Shown here: positions 56,652 to 64,000 of the stretch, piece by piece
Numbering within the stretch: the first letter of the stretch is position 1
Layout of the letters: every line of letters starts with the position of its first letter
NCBI RefSeq assembly: GCF_029309905.1
Contig: NZ_JARBJP010000003.1
Span: 343,189 to 407,188 of the forward strand
Length of the DNA stretch: 64,000 nt
From: Brytella acorum
Lineage (GTDB): Bacteria; Pseudomonadota; Alphaproteobacteria; Acetobacterales; Acetobacteraceae
Direction: 5' to 3'
Notes under the pieces: generated by a model
Database searches by the model: none
Told to the model about the DNA's origin: nothing
What the model saw: only the letters and a program-made list of their open reading frames with translations
Program-made: the position numbers and the translations under genes

Positions 56652-57942
56652 GGAGGGTTCGAAAAACCCTCTGGTTTTGCGGCTTTCTCTGTGATTCCAT
56701 TTCTTCTGCGTTGATTGAGGGAATAGCGCTATGAAGCAGTCTGGTTTCTTTGACGTTGAAGAGCGGCTTGCCCGATTGAGCGGGCTTGGCGATCAGCTCG
56801 AAGCGTTTTCCCGGACTGTGGATTTTGAAGTCTTCCGCCCTGATCTGGAGCAGGCTTTGGCGTATTCAGACGGCAGTAAAGGCGGGCGTCCGCCGTTTGA
56901 TCCGGTACTGATGTTCAAGATCCTGATGATCCAGACGCTGAATAATTTGTCTGATGAGCGGACAGAGTATCTGATCAATGACCGCCTGTCGTTCATGCGT
57001 TTCCTTGGCCTGGGGCTGTCGGACCGTGTGCCGGATGCCAAAACGGTCTGGCTGTTCCGTGAACGCCTGACCCAGGCGGGAGCCATTGAAAGACTGTTTG
57101 GCCGGTTTGATGCAACTCTGCGGAACGCCGGTTATCTCCCGATGTCCGGCCAGATCCTGGATGCCACACTGGTAGCTGCTCCCAAGCAGCGCAATACGAA
57201 CGCTGAGAAAGCCGATCTTCGGGAAGGGCGTATTCCTGAAGACTGGCAGGACAAACCCGCAAAGCTGTCGCACAAGGACCGTCATGCGCGCTGGACACTG
57301 AAGTTCACCAAAGCAAAGCGGCAGGATGATGGAACCATGCCATCCAGCGATCTCGCCATCCCGTTCTTTGGCTATAAATCGCACATTTCCATCGATCGAA
57401 AATTCCGGTTCATCCGAAAATGGAAGACGACGGATGCCGCCGCCAGTGATGGTGCGCGATTGAGAGAAGGGCTGCTGGATAAAACCAATACGGCCTCAAG
57501 CGTTTGGGCCGACACGGCGTACCGCTCCAAAGCCAACGAAGACTTCATGGAAAAGCAGGGTTTTGTCTCAAAGGTTCACAGAAAAAAGCCGCATCTCAAG
57601 CCTATGCCCCAACATATCCAGAAATCGAATGCTGGAAAGTCGGTCATCCGCTCGCGTGTCGAGCATGTCTTTGCCGATCAGAAATCGCAAATGGGTTTGT
57701 TCGTCCGAACTATCGGTATCACCCGGGCCACCATGAGGATCGGCCTGGCCAATATCGTCTATAATATGCGCCGCTTCCTCTTCTTGGAGCGGATGAACGC
57801 GAGCGCGTAGTCATCCAGCCGGACCGCAGTCCCCGATCTGCTCAAAGCGCAGATCAAAAGCCAACCAAAAACCATCAATCAAAGCGCCAAAAGCCTTAAA
57901 TCACCAGCCAAGAACATCAATCAACGGTTCTTCGATCCCTCC
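56652..57942 (+). mobile_element. IS5-family insertion sequence with mismatched flanks
   Basis: Ends ggagggttcgaaaaacc (56652) and ggttcttcgatccctcc (to 57942): 15 of 17 complementary. 1291 bp with one transposase. Left flank is DUF4142 sequence, right flank is a replication gene. The flanking tetranucleotides (acat, agat) are not a duplication, so the junction is rearranged rather than a simple insertion. Confidence 0.85.
56731..57810 (+). CDS. IS5-family transposase
   Basis: 359 residues. N-terminal DUF772-type region (GRPPFDPVLMFKILMIQTLNNLSDERTEYLINDRLSFMRFLGL, read in parts) and DDE core: GQILDATLVAAPKQ (Asp), SSVWADTAYRSKANEDFM (Asp), and VIRSRVEHVFADQKSQM (Glu). The last part LANIVYNMRRFLFLE is family typical. 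GAGGGAATAGCGCT upstream. All catalytic residues look intact. Confidence 0.92.
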   Translation: MKQSGFFDVEERLARLSGLGDQLEAFSRTVDFEVFRPDLEQALAYSDGSKGGRPPFDPVLMFKILMIQTLNNLSDERTEYLINDRLSFMRFLGLGLSDRVPDAKTVWLFRERLTQAGAIERLFGRFDATLRNAGYLPMSGQILDATLVAAPKQRNTNAEKADLREGRIPEDWQDKPAKLSHKDRHARWTLKFTKAKRQDDGTMPSSDLAIPFFGYKSHISIDRKFRFIRKWKTTDAAASDGARLREGLLDKTNTASSVWADTAYRSKANEDFMEKQGFVSKVHRKKPHLKPMPQHIQKSNAGKSVIRSRVEHVFADQKSQMGLFVRTIGITRATMRIGLANIVYNMRRFLFLERMNASA

Positions 57943-58616
57943 AGATCGATGGCCATGGAATTGTTCGAAATTTGACGAATGGCGGCATCCTCGACCGGAA
58001 GCGGATGTTTTTTGAGTTGTTCGTAGTATCCCTCAGAAAGTTTTACGGACTCAGCGAAATGCGTTGCTGGAGAATTCGGGTCTCCAACGAAAACGGCTTG
58101 ATCCAGAATATGTTGATTCAGCAGTCCTGAAAAAGATCCTTGACGGAATTGGAAAGTCAATCGGCAGCGCGCAATTCTATCTGCTTGCTCTCGGACGTCT
58201 GTATAACTCTTCCCCCCTTTGGGAATATTCATCTTGCGCATCCAGTTTGTCAGGTTGTGTCCCAACTCTATTTCTCTACTCTGATTCTTTATCGCCTGTG
58301 TTTGCAAGTATAACAAAATGAGGCGCGCACGTGAACCGTAAGGAACACCAACAGGAATAGGTTCTCCCTGTTCGGGAACGAATAAGCCTGGCTGCACAAC
58401 CACAGAGGCGTGATCGGTTCGCACTGTCCAAGTCTCGTCGTCTTTGAGACGACGGTGAGGAAGTGGAGTATATGCCCAGCCAGAGAAGAGAAAACCGACT
58501 TCAATATCTTCGGTAGCCAGATAGCCGGCGGCGGCATCCACGACACGGCGATCATAATCGAGCTCAAGAACAGCTTGGCGACCGTTGTTCCGGATAAGCG
58601 TGTGAAGCCTTGTCAT
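57921..58616 (-). pseudogene. repA: Plasmid replication initiator RepA (RepA_C/PF04796 type), 3' truncated
   Basis: 231 residues from ATG 58616 (GGAGAGG upstream). Blocks WAYTPLPHRRLKDDETW, GVPYGSRARLILLYLQTQAI, QSREIELGHNLTNWMRKMNI and YTDVREQADRIARCRLTFQF match the RepA family of acetic acid bacterial plasmids. The protein is cut after NNSMAIDL and ends with EGSKNR encoded by the IS5 end, so the C-terminal portion is gone. Iterons lie upstream of its start, as expected for an autoregulated replicon. Probably non-functional. Confidence 0.85.
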
Positions 58617-58667
58617 TTTGCCCTCTCCGATACCGAGAATTGAAGCCAAGCTCTCCGCCGTTGCAAG

Positions 58668-58827
58668 GGGGACTTTTGTAGGTTCTTGTGTGGGCTGCCC
58701 CTCGCGAGTGGACTTTTGTAGGGGGTATTTCCCCTGTTCGTGCCCTTCAGAGCGTCAAGAGCGAGCCTCAAGGGACTTCCGCGACCGCGAAGTGGGCTTT
58801 TGTAGGAGGGCAGTGGACTTTTGCAGG
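58668..58827 (+). repeat. Iterons of a plasmid replication origin (four direct copies)
   Basis: Consensus gtggacttttgtagg. Copies at 58668-58682 (ggggacttttgtagg), 58708-58722 (exact), 58792-58806 (gtgggcttttgtagg) and 58813-58827 (gtggacttttgcagg). Spacing is irregular: 40, 84 and 21 bases. They lie upstream of repA, so they are likely RepA binding sites. Confidence 0.88.
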
Positions 58828-59049
58828 TTAGCTATGTTTTTTGTGTATTATTAGTATGTCCTTCTAAAGTCCTGTGAATAAATTCATTAGACCGTTGATT
58901 TTAAAACACTCTATAAATTTCGCTTCCTTCAACATCCCCCTCGGCCCCTTCAAGAGTCCCCAGTGCATGGGGATTATCTTGTGGATGGATGGAGACGCTG
59001 GGGCTTGTTGAAATAAGGTCGAATCCTTCTTCACGGGTGCATATTGTCC

Positions 59050-59064
59050 CCTGCAAAAGTCCAC
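59050..59064 (-). repeat. Fifth iteron, inverted
   Basis: cctgcaaaagtccac is the exact reverse complement of the fourth iteron at 58813. It sits about 220 bases beyond the direct cluster. Confidence 0.85.
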
Positions 59065-59283
59065 CGTGTCGTGGGAACGAGCATGTTCGTTCCCGATATC
59101 CGACAGCCTTCGCTTAAAATCCGTGGAGCAGAAGCCTCAGCGGAGCCGATAATACCATCGGACATTTCCTCTGCGCCCAGCCGTCTGAACGCTGTCATCA
59201 GGGCCCCTGATTTCCCCTTCCTGACAGAACGCCCGCCGCACCATGCCCCGAGGCTTTGGGTTCCGGGAGGGTTAAAAGGTCTC

Positions 59284-59307
59284 CCAGATGCCAGGCCTGG
59301 CATCTGG
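59284..59307. repeat. 24-bp perfect palindrome
   Basis: ccagatgccagg followed directly by its reverse complement, with no spacer. Located between the inverted iteron and the IS630 remnant in the relic plasmid segment. Could be an operator, recombination site or cruciform; no known family was recognised. Confidence 0.85.
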
Positions 59308-59489
59308 CTATGGCATCGCACCCTGGCGGAGCGACGAAGCGCGGATCGATCAGAAATCCAGGCGGACGCGCCGCAGGGCAGGGGCCGGTATCTGCCCATG
59401 CGGGCGTATCGGCCAGCGTACCCGTCTGGCGCGGATCTTGGAAGCGATCCGCCAGGCGCAAGGCAGAAACGCCGGGCCCGTTCTTCGCC

Positions 59490-59829
59490 GGTGCAACAAC
59501 CGTACCATGGACGATGGTCTCGCCGAGATCTTCCAAGCTATGGTGTCGGTTTTTCATGCCATTCTCGTCGTCGCTCAGGCTGCGTGGCATACCCCTCGGA
59601 AATCTGCCCTCGCGCCGACATAAGCGGCCTGCCGCGACCGCTACGGTCGTCCGAGTTGAACCCGGTGGAAAACGTCCGGCGGTTCATGTGCGACACCTAG
59701 CCGTCAAACAGGATAGTCCGCGCCTACGACGACATCGTCTATGTCCGCTGCGATGCTTCGACGCGGTTCATTGACCAGCCGCGCCGGATCATACCTTTCG
59801 GACTGCGCAGATGGGACCATGAATTTTAG
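59490..59829 (+). pseudogene. IS630-family transposase remnant
   Basis: In one frame: FHAILVVAQAAWHTPRKSAL; after a frameshift near 59622 the next frame continues ISGLPRPLRSSELNPVENVR, a stop at 59698, then PSNRIVRAYDDIV and RFIDQPRRIIPFGLRRWDHEF. These are the end blocks of IS630 transposases (DQAxWHT ... PPYSPELNPVENVW ... DQPWRI...IGLRxW). At least one frameshift and one stop, and no 5' half, so a dead remnant. Confidence 0.82.
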
Positions 59830-59848
59830 AAAAAAGAATCTGGCATAC

Positions 59849-60328
59849 CTATCTCAGTAAATAAATCAGACTGCTTTCTACATAACCAAAATCTGTATTA
59901 AGCTTGCTCAGCCTATTCCGGAATTTATTTTTCACGAGGAATTTTTCCAATATTGTCAATTGGGCCGGGAACCTGAACTGTATCCAATCTATATCGCTTC
60001 CGTCACGGGCTGCATCTATAACATGGTTAACGAAAGCCGTGCCAATACCCTGCCTTCTGCAGTTTTGGGGAATATATAGCCATAATATTGATATAAACTG
60101 AACATTCCTCGCGTAGGACAGCATGCAGTCCTTCATGTCTGCGCACTCCAGAATATTTATGGAGCCATTTCTGTTTCGTCCGACGGCTGACCATAAATGG
60201 CGTATTTCCTCATAGTCAGGCTTTACGCCATATTCATTTATCCCTGTAGACATAAGTATTTCTTTTTTCCTATGATAATCAAGCTTGGAGGCAAGATCGA
60301 AATTTTCCGAATTTTTGATTTTTATCAA
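59849..60328 (-). CDS. GNAT-family acetyltransferase
   Basis: 159 residues from TTG 60328 (GGAGA upstream); ATG 60253 is an alternative. The acetyl-CoA loop is LYIPQNCRRQGIGTAFVNHVI with the RxxGxG/A pattern, preceded by a beta strand (FISILWL) and followed by IDWIQFRF and TILEKFLVKNKF, the usual last GNAT strand and helix. AT-rich compared with neighbours, suggesting recent arrival. Substrate unknown. Confidence 0.75.
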   Translation of the reverse strand: MIKIKNSENFDLASKLDYHRKKEILMSTGINEYGVKPDYEEIRHLWSAVGRNRNGSINILECADMKDCMLSYARNVQFISILWLYIPQNCRRQGIGTAFVNHVIDAARDGSDIDWIQFRFPAQLTILEKFLVKNKFRNRLSKLNTDFGYVESSLIYLLR

Positions 60329-60397
60329 AGAAAAATCTCCACGAATATATATTAAATTATATAGGAATAATAAATATTTTATTATAGTAAATATATG

Positions 60398-60577
60398 TCA
60401 TTCATAGTTATTTTTTTCTTGATGTGGCCTATCGCTAAGAAAATTCCACTCTTTTATCGTCTTGCAAATCGGTATGGAATGGGGGCGGCGACACATAACC
60501 CATCCTGATTTGACAGACATCAGTATCAGCTTGCCGTTGGCATCATATTTTACTTTGGATATGTCAATGTCGCGCAT
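60398..60577 (-). CDS. Small unknown protein
   Basis: 59 residues from ATG 60577, two bases after the stop of the gene at 60580. Sequence MRDIDISKVKYDANGKLILM, then a basic, Trp/Cys-containing middle. No family recognised. Judged real because of the close spacing with the gene upstream. Confidence 0.4.
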   Translation of the reverse strand: MRDIDISKVKYDANGKLILMSVKSGWVMCRRPHSIPICKTIKEWNFLSDRPHQEKNNYE

Positions 60578-60579
60578 TT

Positions 60580-60795
60580 CTATCTCTTGCCCTGTGGTGG
60601 CACGCACGCACCGATATAGCGCCAACCTTCCGTAGCCAAAGCTGCCGGGGTTCCAACATCTTCAGTGCCAAACTGCCATACCCCCCGCGGACCGTTCCAT
60701 CGCAGTGGCATGGGGCCTTCGGCTTCATCCAGTTGAAGCCAGTGCCACGTTCTCCACGCCTCGTCGTCTGGGGGCATACAGTTGCGCTCATTCAT
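60580..60795 (-). CDS. Small unknown (phage-like) protein
   Basis: 71 residues. Contains EGPMPLRWNGPRGVWQFG and ATEGWRYIGACVPP. The pattern, a Trp-rich core ending GWRYIG, is often seen in small phage or mobile-element proteins, but no named family was recognised. It overlaps nothing else plausible and is followed by the 59-residue gene with 2 bases between. Confidence 0.45.
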   Translation of the reverse strand: MNERNCMPPDDEAWRTWHWLQLDEAEGPMPLRWNGPRGVWQFGTEDVGTPAALATEGWRYIGACVPPQGKR

Positions 60796-61278
60796 TGCCT
60801 ATTCCAATCATTCTGGTTAACTGCCTCTCAGTGTCTGACTGAAAATACGTTGGGTGATTTCAGTAGGTTATGATTCATGGATTTGCGATAACCTGATGAG
60901 ATTAAGGTGGCCTGGACTGAAATCACCCGTGCGCAGTATCGGCGGGGCGACCTTGAATAAACACCCTCGTCGCCGTTACTCATCACGACGCAAAGTCCAA
61001 TCTCACCGCCAGCTCGGGCATCGGTTTGAAATGTGACAATCCTATGGGCCTTCGAAGCACAGCTCCCTATTTCCACGACTGCGTTACAAACTGCCACTTG
61101 GGCATACCATGATATCGTTCTGGAAGCGGCAACCAACCGATCTCGGAACTCGGGGCATGTTGCGACCATGGGGATTTGTTTTATTTTTGTTGACATTTTC
61201 CCCAGGGCGGTAAAGTATGCTTGCGGGTAAGCAGAAACGTATCATTCCGTTATGTCCATATCAAATAGGATTAAGATA
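60796..61278. other. Intergenic region with candidate promoter for the second Hint gene
   Basis: About 480 bases with several short open frames, none recognised. ttgaca at 61190-61195 followed 15-17 bases later by taaagt/aagtat is a plausible sigma-70 promoter; the -10 is weak. It lies about 65 bases before the second Hint-domain gene. Confidence 0.4.
61190..61218 (+). promoter_or_regulatory. Candidate sigma-70 promoter upstream of Hint-domain gene 2
   Basis: Perfect -35 ttgaca at 61190; -10 candidate taaagt at 61211 or aagtat at 61213, a poor match. Proposed only because of the exact -35 and position. Confidence 0.3.
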
Positions 61279-63117
61279 ATGGCTACTACTAGCTATGGCA
61301 CGCCACCTGGTCCGGTCTACACAGTCTCACCAGGATGGTTGACCTCGACGGTGACAATTTCGAATGCGGATGGAACTATAACGACGGTCAGCGGTGTTCT
61401 AAATGGGAATGTAGTTACTGGCTCAGCTACTGACACCGTTCTCGTTAACGCGCTTGGGAGCACGTTTGTCACAGTCCCGGGGTCAACAGGGGACATTGAT
61501 ATCGTGGTTAATGCCCTTGCGGCAAATACATTTTATATTGGCGGAGATACAACAGTTACGTTCGCTGTGAATGCTATTTCTGAGCAGACTTTTAATATAT
61601 ATGGAGGAACCTTGACGTCTTCGGACGGGTTGATTGCTTCTGCCCTGTCTGGCATTACGATTAATATCGGATATGGTGGTACATATTCGTCAGGATATAA
61701 TCTTGCTACTATTCTGAATGGGTCAACCATTAATTTTACTACTGGCGGCGGCACTCTCGTCCTCAATGCTGGCGGCACTCTTCTTGATTTGAGCGTAAAG
61801 GCGATCACGGGGTACGATCCGTCCAAAGATACGATCGAGCTGGAAAATACCACGGCCGCCGTTTCCGGATATGTTATCACGGATAATGGGGGAAATTCTC
61901 GTACTATCACATTGAATGGTAGCGACGGAAACCCGGTTGCTGAATATACAGTGACAATTGCATCTGGGGCAAATGTTCCGGCTGGAGTTTACAATAACGC
62001 TGTTGACTCCCCAGATCTGAGCACAAATCCTCTGCAAATTACTTACAGCAATGGCAATACCTATATTGGTGCCTGCTTCCTTGCTGGCAGCATGATCAGC
62101 ACGCCTGATGGCGATGTTGCGGTGGAAGACATCAAGCTTGGCGACGAGGTCATTGCATTCGACTGGAAGAGCGGTCAGAATATTGTTCGGCCGGTTGTCT
62201 GGACGGGCAAGACACACGTCAATGTCCGCCACGGTCTTTCCGACGATATGTCCGGTTACCCGATCCGCGTTCTGAAAGACGCGATTGCGGATGGTGTTCC
62301 GTACAAAGACATGCTGATCACGGCGGAGCACAGCCTGTTCTTCGAGGGGAAATTCGTCCCGGCCCGCATGCTCGTCAACGGCCGGTCGATCTTCTACGAC
62401 AAGTCCATCACGTCTTACGACTACTACCACGTCGAGACAGAGCAGCATTCCGTCATTATGGCCGATGGCATGCTGACCGAAAGCTATCTCGACACCGGCA
62501 ACCGCCACACCTTCCGTCAGGAAGGCAATGTCGTGGCGTTTACGCCGTCCCGCAACCTGACCTGGGATGATGCGGCCGCGCCGCTTGGTGTCAGCCGTGA
62601 GTTTGCGGAACCCCTGTTCCGCCAGGCCGAAGCCCGGGCGCAAGCTGCCGGCCTCGCGCAGAAGGAGCCCGCGGTCGAACTGACCGATGAGGTCAACCTT
62701 CACCTTGTCACCGACACGGGTGCCGTGATCGGTCAGGCCCGTGAGCACAATGGTCGTGTCATGTTCATGATCCCGACCGGCGTGAAGAACGTGCGGATCG
62801 TCTCCAATGCCAGCCGCCCCAGCGATGTTATCGGCCCGTTCGTTGATGACCGCCGCTATTTCGGTGTCGCGGTCGGCGAGATCACGATGTTCGAGGCAGG
62901 GCGGAACCATTCTGTCACAGCCCATCTCACTGAAAAGGAGCTCGCGGGCTGGAACACGCTGGAGTGGGAAGACACCCGCTGGACGTCCGGCAACGCCCTG
63001 CTGCCGCTCGGTGAGCGTCATCCCAACAGCGCGGCTCTGCTCGCCATCCAGATCAAGGCGGCCGGTCCTTATCTCTGCGCCGATGCCTCGGACGTCCGCT
63101 CCGCAAAGAGAGCCTAG
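61279..63117 (+). CDS. Hint-domain (Hint_2) protein, paralogue 2, with unrelated AT-rich N-terminal region
   Basis: 612 residues from ATG 61279, chosen because AGGA lies upstream (61252 is also in frame). Residues 1 to about 265 are Thr/Gly/Asn-rich beta-repeat sequence (TFNIYGGTLTSSDGLIASAL, YDPSKDTIELENT) unlike paralogue 1. Cys266 begins the Hint domain, CFLAGSMISTPDGDVAVEDI; then ITAEHSLFF, PARMLVNGRSIFYD, YYHVETEQHSVIMADG and ESYLDTGNR, followed by DVIGPFVDDRR and ELAGWNTLEWEDTRW. From 62074 the DNA is GC-rich, while before it is AT-richer, so the gene is a mosaic. Export route unknown; no Sec signal seen. Confidence 0.78.
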   Translation: MATTSYGTPPGPVYTVSPGWLTSTVTISNADGTITTVSGVLNGNVVTGSATDTVLVNALGSTFVTVPGSTGDIDIVVNALAANTFYIGGDTTVTFAVNAISEQTFNIYGGTLTSSDGLIASALSGITINIGYGGTYSSGYNLATILNGSTINFTTGGGTLVLNAGGTLLDLSVKAITGYDPSKDTIELENTTAAVSGYVITDNGGNSRTITLNGSDGNPVAEYTVTIASGANVPAGVYNNAVDSPDLSTNPLQITYSNGNTYIGACFLAGSMISTPDGDVAVEDIKLGDEVIAFDWKSGQNIVRPVVWTGKTHVNVRHGLSDDMSGYPIRVLKDAIADGVPYKDMLITAEHSLFFEGKFVPARMLVNGRSIFYDKSITSYDYYHVETEQHSVIMADGMLTESYLDTGNRHTFRQEGNVVAFTPSRNLTWDDAAAPLGVSREFAEPLFRQAEARAQAAGLAQKEPAVELTDEVNLHLVTDTGAVIGQAREHNGRVMFMIPTGVKNVRIVSNASRPSDVIGPFVDDRRYFGVAVGEITMFEAGRNHSVTAHLTEKELAGWNTLEWEDTRWTSGNALLPLGERHPNSAALLAIQIKAAGPYLCADASDVRSAKRA

Positions 63118-63150
63118 CAGGCTGTCTTCGGACTGATATGAAACAGGCAG

Positions 63151-63185
63151 GCCCCGCGCTCTTCCCAGGCGCGGGGCTTTCTTCT
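63151..63185 (+). terminator. Rho-independent terminator after Hint gene 2
   Basis: gccccgcgc - 9-base loop - gcgcggggc, then ctttcttc. 9-bp perfect stem, about 35 bases past the stop. Confidence 0.82.
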
Positions 63186-63197
63186 ATCTGATCAGTC

Positions 63198-63767
63198 ATG
63201 GCTCCCCGCATTCTTCTCCAGCCCGGACAGATCTGGACACCCGAAGATGACCGGACGCCACAACGCCTGGTCGTCGACCTGCCAGAAGGCAGGCTCGCTT
63301 ACCGCCTTATTCCCCGGGTATCCCCTCATGGCACCCCGTCACGCGAGACCGGTGAATATCTCGTCAGTTTGTCCATCTTCCGCCGATGGATCCGCGAAAC
63401 TGGGGCAGCACTCACCAGGCAGACCGAAGCCAAGGCCGCGCCAGCTACGGAGCTGGCCAAAAAAGTCGCCACGCTTCGCAAGGCCTATGGCCTGAACCAG
63501 GCTGAACTGGCGAACGCGCTGGGGCTTAGCCGCTCTGCAATCGCCGCCCTGGAAACTGGCCGCACCAGCAATGCCAACAAGCATCTGTCGAAGCTCGCCG
63601 CGCTTTTCCAGGTGCCGGTCGAACTGTTTCTCGGCGGTCTGGTGGACCAGAAAAGCACCATGGAACTGTCATCCGACGAGCGTGATCTCATCGATCTCTA
63701 CCGCCGCCTGTCAACAGAACGGAAGCTTGATATCCAGAAATATGCCGAGAGACGCGCCAGGACGTGA
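63198..63767 (+). CDS. XRE-family regulator with an N-terminal beta-rich domain
   Basis: 189 residues. N-terminal residues 1-75 (LLQPGQIWTPEDDRTPQRLV ... YLVSLSIFRRWIRETGA) form a small beta-rich domain not recognised. Residues 85-145 are an XRE/Cro helix-turn-helix: VATLRKAYGLNQAELANALG, LSRSAIAALETGR, HLSKLAALFQVPVELF. A charged C-terminal helix follows. The gene starts about 10 bases after the terminator of the Hint gene. Possible element regulator; target unknown. Confidence 0.75.
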   Translation: MAPRILLQPGQIWTPEDDRTPQRLVVDLPEGRLAYRLIPRVSPHGTPSRETGEYLVSLSIFRRWIRETGAALTRQTEAKAAPATELAKKVATLRKAYGLNQAELANALGLSRSAIAALETGRTSNANKHLSKLAALFQVPVELFLGGLVDQKSTMELSSDERDLIDLYRRLSTERKLDIQKYAERRART

Positions 63768-63897
63768 TCCTGCCGACTGACTGCAAACGCGACGAAGCTG
63801 CTCGGCCTGAACACCTTATGAGACCTGTGCGCGGGTAGTGGACGGCGGGTGAGATTGATGATTCGCTGGCGTTCGTTTTAGGACGCTGGAGATTGTG

Positions 63898-64000
63898 ATG
63901 GCGCATCGATCAATCGGTCAGGATTGTCTTGGGTTCTCGCGACCGGACCGTTCCACGTCATCGCTGGACGAGATCGTGGCGTTGATCGACTGGCAGCCGA
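63898..64000 (+). CDS. IS5-family transposase, 5' part (cut by window end)
   Basis: From ATG 63898 the translation starts MAHRSIGQDCLGFSRPDRST, then SSLDEIVALIDWQP, the usual start of one group of IS5-family transposases (short MARRxIGQ...SSLDE...LIDW opening). Left end of the element not resolved; it probably starts near 63815. Only about 34 residues lie in the window. Confidence 0.7.
   Translation, partial: MAHRSIGQDCLGFSRPDRSTSSLDEIVALIDWQP

Larger units (their letters stand above)
58617..59489. other. Relic plasmid origin region and unassigned sequence
   Basis: About 870 bases. Left part carries four direct iterons plus one inverted copy at 59050 (see repeat entries). From 58828 to 58960 it is AT-rich, as origins often are. 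From 59065 to 59489 there is only degenerate sequence with no gene I recognise, and the 24-bp palindrome at 59284. Confidence 0.6.

Noticed and set aside
58978..58991. Possible DnaA box near cttgtggatgg
   Set aside because: Two mismatches to the consensus and a single copy; not enough to call.
59031..59590. Open frames in the relic plasmid segment on both strands
   Set aside because: No recognisable domain and the adjacent transposase is decayed; treated as degenerate sequence.
60828..61196. 122-residue frame on the minus strand
   Set aside because: Composition is not protein-like and no family block is visible; kept as unassigned intergenic sequence.
48715..64000. A second copy of the tRNA-Glu 3' end (attR)
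   Set aside because: No matching stretch was seen by eye. The closest, cggggttcgaat near 53066, is only a short coincidence inside an IS5 fragment.

Overview
The window is chromosomal DNA of a high-GC alphaproteobacterium, most likely an acetic acid bacterium (Acetobacteraceae). Evidence: hopanoid genes (hpnA-like, hpnL-like), a mannitol/fructuronate-type polyol dehydrogenase, two Hint-domain secreted-type proteins of a kind common in this family, an alphaproteobacterial flagellar minicluster beside recA, and insertion sequences and an iteron replicon resembling those of Acetobacter/Gluconobacter plasmids. The genus cannot be fixed from the sequence alone.

Positions 1-48600 are a dense, ordinary chromosomal backbone. 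In order: hopanoid-associated genes and tyrA; a lone phosphotransacetylase; an MFS transporter; a HAD phosphatase and a polyol dehydrogenase; a complete HME-RND tripartite efflux operon (adaptor, pump, outer-membrane factor); an AI-2E-type permease; speD and speE with an intergenic terminator; a Hint-domain surface protein; a tandem glycine riboswitch controlling gcvT-gcvH-gcvP; a fatty acid desaturase; a TonB-like protein; AlkA glycosylase; a zinc alcohol dehydrogenase; a GT9 heptosyltransferase; ribokinase; a DsbA/ScsC-like thioredoxin-fold protein; a degenerate gamma-glutamyltranspeptidase-like lipoprotein; a divergent flagellar export/rod cluster (fliO-fliP against flgB-flgC-fliE-fliQ-fliR-flhB); recA; a diiron ferritin-like protein; a ClpP-like peptidase; an OmpA-like lipoprotein; an AlaC-type aminotransferase, homoserine dehydrogenase, glpX and recJ.

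From tRNA-Glu (48639-48714) to the end of the window the sequence is accessory DNA. A tyrosine recombinase lies directly downstream of the tRNA 3' end. It is followed by a HTH/AT-hook/transmembrane protein and a 692-residue protein that I read as a divergent plasmid-type replicase. Next comes a patchwork: an HxlR fragment fused in frame to an IS5-type fragment; intact IS701- and IS481-type elements sharing one CTAG target; a small repeat protein; a broken DUF4142 gene; an IS5-family element whose two flanks do not belong together; a 3'-truncated repA with its iterons; a 24-bp perfect palindrome; an IS630 remnant; an AT-rich GNAT gene; small unknown genes; a second Hint-domain protein with an AT-rich N-terminal half; an XRE regulator; and the start of another transposase. 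No second copy of the tRNA 3' end was seen, so the far boundary is probably outside the window.

The most unusual features are the two different replication genes in one tRNA island, the membrane-anchored excisionase-like protein, the paired Hint proteins with conserved C-terminal halves and unrelated N-terminal halves, and the GGT homologue lacking catalytic residues.
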